From Actinomycetes bacterium (GTDB lineage Bacteria > Actinomycetota > Acidimicrobiia > Acidimicrobiales > Bog-793): 12,428 bases of DNA. The notes below the pieces were generated by a model that searched no databases, had not been told where the DNA came from, and was given only the letters and a program-made list of their open reading frames with translations. The position numbers were made by a program, and so were the translations under genes. This document shows positions 7,326 to 12,428 of this stretch, one piece after another (within the stretch, counting starts at the first letter, position 1; each line of letters begins with the position of its first letter). The DNA is taken from assembly GCA_021823365.1 (NCBI GenBank), contig JAKAOD010000034.1, forward strand, positions 1-12,428. Reading direction: 5' to 3'.

Positions 7326-7406
7326 CTGCGCGACGCATCACGCCCGATCGTCCGGAGCGTCGGGAGACGGCAACGATCGCGCGGCCTGCGCAGGAGCGAG
7401 GCGGGA

Positions 7407-8423
7407 ATGGACGAAGCGAGCGCTCACGACGAGCACGAGGAGCACGCCGAGGCGACACCGATCTTCCAGGTGTACCGCCGTGGCTACGACCCCGAGCAGG
7501 TCGATCGCTACGTCGCGGACCAGCAGCGGCGCCTTGACGAGGCGACGAAGCGGGCGTCCGAGGCGGAGCGCAAGCTGGCGGCGGCGGTCGGGCAGCTGCG
7601 CGAGCTCCACCGCCGCGTCGCCGTGCTCGAGAGCGAGGAGCGGTCGCCGCAGCCCCCGACGCTCGACGCGCTCGGCGAGCGGATCCAGCGCATCCTCCAG
7701 GAGGCCTGGGAGGGCGCCTACGCGCTGCGCCAGAGCACCGAGCAGGAGATGGCCGAGCTCCGCGAGCGCACTGCCGGCGAGGCGGAGGCGGTCGTGATGG
7801 CGGCGCGCCAGCGCGCGCGTGCGATCGAGGACGAGGTCGAGCGGCGCCGGCGCATCTACCTCGAGCGCGTCGAGGAGGACCGCTCTCGGGCGCTCGCCCA
7901 GATCACCTTCCTCCACAAGAAGCGCGACGCCGCCATCGGCGATCTGCTGAAGGTCAAGGCGGCGATCGAGTCGACGGTCGACGAGATGTCCCGCAGCCGC
8001 GAGCGCGATGCCGAGCTCGCCGCGCACCTCGCGCACGGCTCGTCGGCGGGCGCCTCCGCGGGCGCCTCCGCGGGCACCCCGGCGGGCTCGTCGGCGGGCG
8101 GGCAGGGTCTCGGCCCCGGGGCGCTCCCTGGCACCGGGTCCCCCGGGGGCACGCGTGCCGACGATTGGCCGGAGACGTTGCCGGCGCCCGGGTCATCGAC
8201 CGGACGCGAACGGGACGCATCGGAGCTCGTGCGCAGCCACCGGGCAGCTCGATCGCGCGGCGACCAGCCGGGCGCGCCGCCGGCGCGTGACACGGTGCCG
8301 GCGCGGGGCACCGCGGCGAAGACCCCGCCGGGAGATCTGGATCCGACGCGCGCCGTGGCAGCGGCCGGCCCGCGGCGCGGCTCGCGGGCGTTCTTCGACA
8401 TCGAGGCCGAGCCCGACGACTGA
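7407..8423 (+). CDS. DivIVA-domain coiled-coil protein
   Basis: The 338-residue protein carries the DivIVA N-terminal signature FQVYRRGYDPEQVDRYV (20-36). After it come long charged, heptad-like helices at about 35-78 and 88-205, and then a low-complexity Gly/Ser/Ala/Pro tail from 211 to the end. DivIVA and Wag31 proteins recognise curved membrane and recruit division and polar-growth factors in Gram-positive bacteria. The long disordered tail and the acidic lead-in (residues 1-18) differ from canonical Wag31, so this is more likely a paralogue or a SepIVA-like accessory than the main DivIVA. AGGAG at 7392-7396 lies about ten bases before the ATG at 7407. The tail contains a tandem peptide repeat. 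The gene converges on the BldD-like gene. The exact cellular role is inferred only from the domain. Confidence 0.82.
   Translation: MDEASAHDEHEEHAEATPIFQVYRRGYDPEQVDRYVADQQRRLDEATKRASEAERKLAAAVGQLRELHRRVAVLESEERSPQPPTLDALGERIQRILQEAWEGAYALRQSTEQEMAELRERTAGEAEAVVMAARQRARAIEDEVERRRRIYLERVEEDRSRALAQITFLHKKRDAAIGDLLKVKAAIESTVDEMSRSRERDAELAAHLAHGSSAGASAGASAGTPAGSSAGGQGLGPGALPGTGSPGGTRADDWPETLPAPGSSTGRERDASELVRSHRAARSRGDQPGAPPARDTVPARGTAAKTPPGDLDPTRAVAAAGPRRGSRAFFDIEAEPDD
8041..8100 (+). repeat. In-gene tandem repeat coding Ser/Ala-Gly units
   Basis: A degenerate repeat with a 12-base unit (GCGGGCGCCTCC and variants) encodes GSSAGASAGASAGTPAGSSAGG at the start of the disordered tail of the DivIVA-domain protein. 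Such repeats can change in copy number by slippage, which would alter linker length without breaking the frame. Confidence 0.7.
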
Positions 8424-8444
8424 CCTGCGCCTTGCCTGGTCCAT

Positions 8445-8465
8445 CGCTCGACCGTGGTCCGAGCG
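8445..8465. terminator. Hairpin between converging genes, possible shared terminator
   Basis: CGCTCG (8445-8450) pairs with CGAGCG (8460-8465), and the inner ACC/GGT can extend the stem with one bulged base. It lies 22 bases after the stop of the DivIVA-domain gene and 22 bases before the stop of the opposing BldD-like gene, so it could serve both. There is no U-tract. Confidence 0.45.
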
Positions 8466-8486
8466 CCACGAGCCCTCAGGCCTTGC

Positions 8487-9098
8487 TCAGGCGATCTTGA
8501 CGACGCCTTCGCGCAGCAGCACGTCGAGCCCCTCGCTCGCAGGCGAGCCGAAGAGCGCGGCGACCATCCAGACGTCGCCGGCGCGGACGTCGAGGTAGCG
8601 CCCCGCTCGGCTCTTGCGGCGCTGGTGGATCGAAAGGACGAGGTTCTGCGCCTGCTCCCAGCCCGGCCCGGACATCTCCTGCAGACGGACGAGGTCGACG
8701 CGAAGGCGCGTCGGGTGGGACCGGAAGACGTCGGGCGCGTCGGGCGCGTCGGGCGCGTCGCGTTTCGGCGGTGCCGCGCCCGACGAGCCGGCGCCCACGG
8801 CACCGTCCGGAGCACCGACCTTCCCGCTGCCGCCTCGTCCCCGCGCCTCCGCGAGCGGGGGGACGAGCTCCATCGGCTCGACGGCGTACAGCTGTGCGAT
8901 GCGCAGCAACCGCTCGACAGAGATCGCGCGCTCGCCGCGCTCGTAGGCACTCACGCTCGCGGCCTTGAACTCTCCGCCCGTGATCGCCTCGACGTCCTGC
9001 AGCGCCCACTCTTGGCGCAGCCTCGCCGTGCGCAAGAGCTCACCCTGGGCAACCAGGAAGGAAGCCGACCTGCCCGGTCGGGCACCTCCGGGGCTCAC
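8487..9098 (-). CDS. BldD-like XRE-family transcriptional regulator
   Basis: BldD of Streptomyces is a developmental repressor that dimerises on DNA when its C-terminal domain binds a c-di-GMP tetramer. The 203-residue protein here has a BldD-style helix-turn-helix at about 14-80, with LLRTARLRQEWALQDVE, GGEFKAASVSAYERGERAIS and ALEL-type closing helix IAQLYAVEPMELVP. A Gly/Ala/Pro linker (85-125) contains DAPDAPDAPD. The C-terminal domain (about 130-203) aligns by eye with that of BldD. The BldD signature RGD-X8-RxxD reads RKS (161-163), eight residues, RAGD (172-175), so the second half is kept and the first half altered. The GTG start at 9098 follows a -10-like TAGCCT by six bases, suggesting leaderless translation. 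Upstream on the same strand is a GGDEF-EAL gene. Family is fairly certain; c-di-GMP binding is uncertain. Confidence 0.85.
   Translation of the reverse strand: MSPGGARPGRSASFLVAQGELLRTARLRQEWALQDVEAITGGEFKAASVSAYERGERAISVERLLRIAQLYAVEPMELVPPLAEARGRGGSGKVGAPDGAVGAGSSGAAPPKRDAPDAPDAPDVFRSHPTRLRVDLVRLQEMSGPGWEQAQNLVLSIHQRRKSRAGRYLDVRAGDVWMVAALFGSPASEGLDVLLREGVVKIA
8731..8757 (-). repeat. Three tandem 9-base units in the BldD-like linker
   Basis: TCGGGCGCG is repeated three times without gaps and encodes the Asp-Ala-Pro repeat in the linker between the DNA-binding and C-terminal domains. Copy-number change would keep the frame and alter domain spacing. Confidence 0.8.
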
Positions 9099-9110
9099 GT
9101 CAGGAGGCTA
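9099..9110 (-). promoter_or_regulatory. Probable -10 box of the BldD-like gene
   Basis: On the minus strand TAGCCT (9110 to 9105) lies six bases before the GTG start codon, the distance expected for a leaderless transcript. A TGAC just before it could act as an extended -10. No convincing -35 box is seen. The rest of the intergenic stretch up to 9287 holds only a short palindrome, CTGTTACGACAG (9168-9179), of unknown meaning. Confidence 0.4.
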
Positions 9111-9287
9111 GTCACATCTGGCGCTTGGCGAGATGGCGGTGGCCCTAATGGGCAGACTCGTGGACTCCTGTTACGACAGACCACATTGCCCAACTGGACA
9201 TCACCTTCGGCCCGAGCCGGATTTGCAGCCATTGGGTCCGGCGGTCGGGGAGAGGGGAAGCGACGCGGCCCGTGGCGCTCGCGACAC

Positions 9288-11357
9288 CTAGGCCAGCGCG
9301 AGAGGTCTCTGCCAATCGCCGAGGAGCAGGTCGCGGAACCCGTCGCTCGGGAGCGGCCGGGAGAGGTAGTAGCCCTGAGCGGCGTGGCATCCGAGCTCGC
9401 GCACGTCGACGAGCTGACCCGCCGTCTCCACCCCCTCGGCGATCGCCTCGAGCCCGAGGGCGTCGGCCATGCCGACGATCCCGGCGACGACCGCGCGGCA
9501 GTGGGCATCGGCGGGCAAGCCGATCACCATCGCCCGGTCGATCTTGACCCGGTCGATCGGCAGCTGGGCAAGGTAGGCGAGCGAGGAGTAGCCGGTGCCG
9601 AAGTCGTCGAGGGCGAGGTGGACGCCGAGGTCGGTCATCCGCCTGAGCGTCCATACCGCCGCGTCGAAGTCGTGCACGAACGCCGTCTCGGTGATCTCGA
9701 GCACGAGATCGGCGGCATCGAGGCCGCTCCGCTCGACGGCCGACGCGACACCCGCGACAAGCCCCGGGGAGTTGAGCTCGCGAGCCGACAGGTTCGCCGC
9801 GACCTTGACCCGGCTCCCGGCGACCTCCGGCCACTGCGCAGCCTCGGCACAGGCGCGCTCCACGACCCAACGGTCGACGGAGTCGATCAGCCCGTGCTCC
9901 TCGGCCAGCGGGATGAACTGGGACGGTGACAGGAGGCCGCGTACGGGGTGCGCCCAGCGCACGAGCGCCTCCGCGGCGACGACGGTCCGGGTGGGAAGGT
10001 CGACGATCGGCTGGTAGTGAAGGACGAACTGGTCGGCAGCCGCAGCCTCGCGGAGGTCGGCGAGCAGCTCGACCTTGCCGCGTGCCTCGGTGCGCATCGC
10101 CTCGGCGAAGATCTCCGCCCCGTTGCCGCCGCGGCGCTTCGCGGCTCGCATCGCGACCTCCGCCTCGGCGAGGCGGACGTCGAGCGCGTCGTCCGTCCAG
10201 GGGCCGGGCGCGAGCACGGACCCGCCGAGGCTGACGGTGACGAACGAGCTCCCCTGCGCTCCCGGCAACGGGTCGAGGAAGGCGTCGACGAGCTGCTCGA
10301 CTGCCGCGATCGCTGCTTGCCGGCTCGGCGCGTCGCTGACGAGCACGACGAAGTTGTCGCTGCCGAGCCTGACGACGAGGCCCGCGTCGTTGACCCACTC
10401 GGCGAGGCGCCGGGCGACGGCGCGCAGCAGGGCGTCTCCCGCGACGATTCCGAGGGCGGAGTTGACCAGGCCGAACCGATCGACGTCGACGTGGGCGAGC
10501 GCCATCCAGCTCTGGGCCTGCCGCGCCCGTTCGCGAAGCAACGGCCACTGCTCCTCGAGCGCCTGCCTGCTCGACACCCCGGTGAGGGTGTCGGTCAGCT
10601 TCAGCTTCGCCACCTCGAGCTCGAGCGCACGCTCGGCGCCGATGTCCTTGATCGTCGCGTCGAGCACGCGCGCACCGGTCTCGTCGAAGGACTCGTGGAA
10701 GGCGGCTCGCACCCAGAGCAGCGACCCGTCCCTGCGCCTCGACGGGAAGTCGATGCTCCTCCCGCCGATCGAGCCACTCATGAGCTCCCGCTGGATCCGG
10801 GAGACCGTCGTCGGCTCGACGGCGCCGAGGAGGTAGGCGATGCCGCTCTCGTAGAACTCCTCGACGCTGTATCCTGTGAAGTACTGGCATGCCCCGCTCA
10901 CGAACTCGAACCCGAGCGCTGCGCCGGTCCGGATCCGCACGTACAGCTCGCCACAGTGCTCGTTGTGATAGCGGAGCCGCTCGAGCTCGGCATGCAAGCT
11001 GCCCGCGTCGAGCGCGATGCCCCGCGTCCGGACGCCCTCACCGCCGGGGCCGTCGACTGCCTCGGCGCTGACCAAGTGCCACCTCGCCGTCCCGTCGCCG
11101 CGCGTCACCTTCTCGAGCCAGCCGACCCGGTCGGTCTCCCTCGGCGGGCCACCGCCGGCACCGACGAGCGCGCCGGCGCCGGCGAGGGCGGCCCTGGCGG
11201 CCTCGGCGACGCCACGGATGACGTCGGGAGGCTCCAGCTCAGGGAGCCACCAGAGGAGCTCGCCTGTGGCTGCGTCGAGCTCCCAGGCCATTCCACCTAT
11301 CCCGTCCAGCACCTCGCGAAGGGCAAAGCGCTCGGCGAGCACACGCTCGGCGTCCAA
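9288..11357 (-). CDS. PAS-PAS-GGDEF-EAL protein, probable c-di-GMP phosphodiesterase
   Basis: The 689-residue protein has two sensory-type regions: a PAS-like segment at about 10-120, and a clear PAS domain at about 130-245 with FTGYSVEEFY and FPSRRRDGSLLWV. A GGDEF domain (about 250-415) and an EAL domain (about 425-680) follow. The cyclase signature is degenerate: RLGSDNF (330-336) replaces RxGGDEF, and no RxxD inhibitory site precedes it, so synthesis of c-di-GMP is unlikely. The EAL site looks complete: EAL at 463-465, N522, E554, DDFGTGYSS (584-592), K605, EGVE (641-644) and QGY (661-663). It should therefore hydrolyse c-di-GMP to pGpG. No membrane span is seen, so it is probably cytosolic. 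The TTG start at 11357 is supported by GGAGG about six bases upstream. The 184-base region ahead of it holds a 7-bp hairpin and weak promoter-like elements. The next gene on this strand is the BldD-like regulator. Confidence 0.93.
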   Translation of the reverse strand: MDAERVLAERFALREVLDGIGGMAWELDAATGELLWWLPELEPPDVIRGVAEAARAALAGAGALVGAGGGPPRETDRVGWLEKVTRGDGTARWHLVSAEAVDGPGGEGVRTRGIALDAGSLHAELERLRYHNEHCGELYVRIRTGAALGFEFVSGACQYFTGYSVEEFYESGIAYLLGAVEPTTVSRIQRELMSGSIGGRSIDFPSRRRDGSLLWVRAAFHESFDETGARVLDATIKDIGAERALELEVAKLKLTDTLTGVSSRQALEEQWPLLRERARQAQSWMALAHVDVDRFGLVNSALGIVAGDALLRAVARRLAEWVNDAGLVVRLGSDNFVVLVSDAPSRQAAIAAVEQLVDAFLDPLPGAQGSSFVTVSLGGSVLAPGPWTDDALDVRLAEAEVAMRAAKRRGGNGAEIFAEAMRTEARGKVELLADLREAAAADQFVLHYQPIVDLPTRTVVAAEALVRWAHPVRGLLSPSQFIPLAEEHGLIDSVDRWVVERACAEAAQWPEVAGSRVKVAANLSARELNSPGLVAGVASAVERSGLDAADLVLEITETAFVHDFDAAVWTLRRMTDLGVHLALDDFGTGYSSLAYLAQLPIDRVKIDRAMVIGLPADAHCRAVVAGIVGMADALGLEAIAEGVETAGQLVDVRELGCHAAQGYYLSRPLPSDGFRDLLLGDWQRPLALA

Positions 11358-11399
11358 CGGTCCCTCCCCTGCTCCGACAGGCCCGCCGCGCGACGGGCG

Positions 11400-11421
11400 C
11401 CGGCGTTCTAGCCGACGCCGG
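11400..11421 (-). other. Hairpin in the leader of the PAS-GGDEF-EAL gene
   Basis: CCGGCGT (11400-11406) and ACGCCGG (11415-11421) form a perfect 7-bp stem with an eight-base loop. It lies about 43 bases upstream of the TTG start and would be in the 5' leader if transcription begins near 11430. It may be a regulatory structure or a terminator; the sequence does not decide. Confidence 0.35.
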
Positions 11422-11541
11422 ATTCAGTACACGACCAGTGACTATGCTACTACGATGCGTGGTGAACGCTGACTTGGGCGGCGCGCTCTACGATGACCGC
11501 CACGGCGGGCGCCGCGCCACGTATGCGCGCGCGGCCGGTCT

Positions 11542-11614
11542 GGGCCGCTAGCTCATCGGGTAGAGCGGGGGACTTTTAATCCCAAGGTGCCGGGATCGAG
11601 ACCCGGGCGGCCCA
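11542..11614 (+). tRNA. tRNA-Lys (anticodon TTT) with unusual positions
   Basis: The acceptor stem GGGCCGC/GCGGCCC is perfect. The D arm is GCTC/GAGC, and the anticodon loop CTTTTAA gives anticodon TTT (lysine). The T stem is CCGGG/CCCGG, and the discriminator A is not followed by an encoded CCA. Unusual features are a T loop of ATCGAGA (A instead of the near-universal T at position 54), a G27-A43 mismatch at the top of the anticodon stem, and a T15-G48 combination. It may be functional but deviant, or a decaying or recombined copy at an island border. Confidence 0.88.
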
Positions 11615-11869
11615 CTGTGAAATACCAGGTCATGGCGCTAGGTGTTCACCTTCGCCTGATCCGCGCCTCCGCGGCTGCTGTTGCCTCCTGCTGCCGCAGA
11701 AACGATCGCCGACCCGCAGTGGCACGGGCGGCAGGCGAGGCACCGTCCTGATGCGCCCGCCAGGGACATCGTCGGACGAATCGAAAACGCCCCCGCGGTC
11801 GGGCTCTGCCTGCTCCGGCCGCGGATGCAGCGCTCGCGCGGCATCGAAGATCCGGCTGGCACGAAACGG
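11615..11869. other. Gene-free spacer between tRNA-Lys and methyltransferase remnant
   Basis: No frame in this 255-base stretch shows a recognisable protein. Short open frames exist on both strands, but their composition looks like shadow translation. No integrase fragment and no second copy of the tRNA 3' end were found within the window. Confidence 0.5.
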
Positions 11870-12361
11870 TCAGACCTGCTGCAGGTCGGTACGACCGTAC
11901 AAGCGCAGGGCGACTCCTGTCGCCGCTTCCCTGTCACGCGACTCGAAGGCCCGGGCCAGGGCGCGCGCCGACGACCGGCGGACCATCCTGGGGCCGGGGA
12001 CTCGGATCCGTCGGAGGTGGTACTGCCCCTCGAAGCGGTAGGTGCCGCCCCGCATCTTCACGCAATAGGTGCCGACGAAGAGACTCGCCACCTCGGATAG
12101 CAGCAATCCGCCCAAGACCTGCAGATCCCATGGCCCGGAGACGACGAGATGGAGGTTGTGGTGCGGGTAGAGGTGACCATCGTCGAGGACCGGGTGGCTG
12201 CGCGCCTTGATATCCGGAAGGAGCAGCTTCGGTCGTTCGCCCAGTGCCGGACCCACCTGGTCGATGGTCCGACGCCACGAGCCGGGAACGCATCCCAGCC
12301 TCGCTGTTGACGCAAGCTCTCGCCGGCCAGATGCGGGAACGCTTTGGGAACGCCGCGGTCG
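11870..12361 (-). pseudogene. C-terminal remnant of an Eco57I/PglX-type DNA methyltransferase
   Basis: The C-terminal part resembles the target-recognition end of Eco57I/TaqI-like N6-adenine DNA methyltransferases of restriction or phage-defence systems. The blocks are WRRTIDQVGPALGERPKLLLPDIK, LYPHHNLHLVVSGPWDLQVLGGLLL, SLFVGTYCVKMRGG and YHLRRIRVP, then a helical tail ending LYGRTDLQQV. Recognisable sequence begins at about 12285. Upstream the frame is closed by TGA at 12362-12364 and offers no start codon before GTG at 12256, so the catalytic domain (with its NPPY motif) is not joined in frame here. Either the gene is truncated, or a frameshift near 12270-12310 connects it to an adjacent open frame leaving the window. 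Third codon positions are less GC-biased (roughly three quarters G/C) than in genes to the left, which suggests horizontal transfer. It lies about 255 bases beyond tRNA-Lys. Confidence 0.65.
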
Positions 12362-12428
12362 TCAACCTCGCTCCGTTCCCAAGTTGCGACGGCAAGGAGT
12401 CCGTGGATGTCGGCTGGTGGGCTGGTCG

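Noticed and set aside
8454..9929. 491-codon plus-strand frame
   Set aside because: It is antisense to the BldD-like and EAL-domain genes and has no recognisable domain.
9145..10890. 581-codon minus-strand frame inside the PAS-GGDEF-EAL gene
   Set aside because: It is a shadow in another frame; the EAL motifs are all in the 9288-11357 frame.
9948..11411. 487-codon plus-strand frame
   Set aside because: It is antisense to the PAS and GGDEF domains and has no family signature.
11638..11937. 99-codon minus-strand frame with several cysteines (CLACRPCHCG)
   Set aside because: The Cys spacing suggests a zinc site at first sight, but the rest is low-information sequence. It also overlaps the tail of the methyltransferase remnant in another frame.

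Overview
The window looks like chromosomal DNA from a high-GC Gram-positive bacterium (Actinomycetota). The support is the very high GC content with G/C-dominated third codon positions, a BldD-type regulator, a DivIVA-domain coiled-coil protein, and promoters whose -10 boxes sit where leaderless transcripts would start. An Acidimicrobiia-like lineage is possible, but this is inference and rests on no marker gene.

Left part (1-2800): a minus-strand tRNA-Ala(CGC) with an encoded CCA and a hairpin just behind it. Next is a decayed FUSC-family membrane transporter gene, with frameshifts and a lost second membrane domain. A small multi-span membrane protein of unknown function follows on the minus strand.

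Middle part (2860-7230): moaC (molybdenum cofactor synthesis, minus) is divergent from an FmdB-type zinc-ribbon gene (plus). The fmdB promoter overlaps a near-perfect CIRCE operator, the binding site of the heat-shock repressor HrcA. Converging on fmdB is a translationally coupled tldD-tldE(pmbA) operon encoding a two-subunit zinc metallopeptidase. Divergent from tldD is a FlK-like hotdog thioesterase, probably read from a leaderless mRNA.

Right-middle part (7260-11360): a DivIVA-domain protein (plus) converges with a BldD-like transcription factor (minus). Behind that lies a PAS-PAS-GGDEF-EAL protein (minus) with a degenerate GGDEF site and an intact EAL site, so it is probably a cyclic-di-GMP phosphodiesterase. 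A possible c-di-GMP effector thus sits next to a c-di-GMP-degrading enzyme. However, the effector's own c-di-GMP motif is only partly kept.

Right edge (11540-12428): a tRNA-Lys(TTT) with several unusual positions, followed by DNA with less biased codon use. This holds the C-terminal remnant of an Eco57I/PglX-type adenine-specific DNA methyltransferase. It looks like the border of a tRNA-associated genomic island that continues beyond the window. No CRISPR array, complete mobile element, rRNA or wholly new multi-gene system is visible. The most unusual points are the CIRCE-fmdB link, the His-to-Arg change in the MoaC active-site motif, and the BldD-like/EAL pair.
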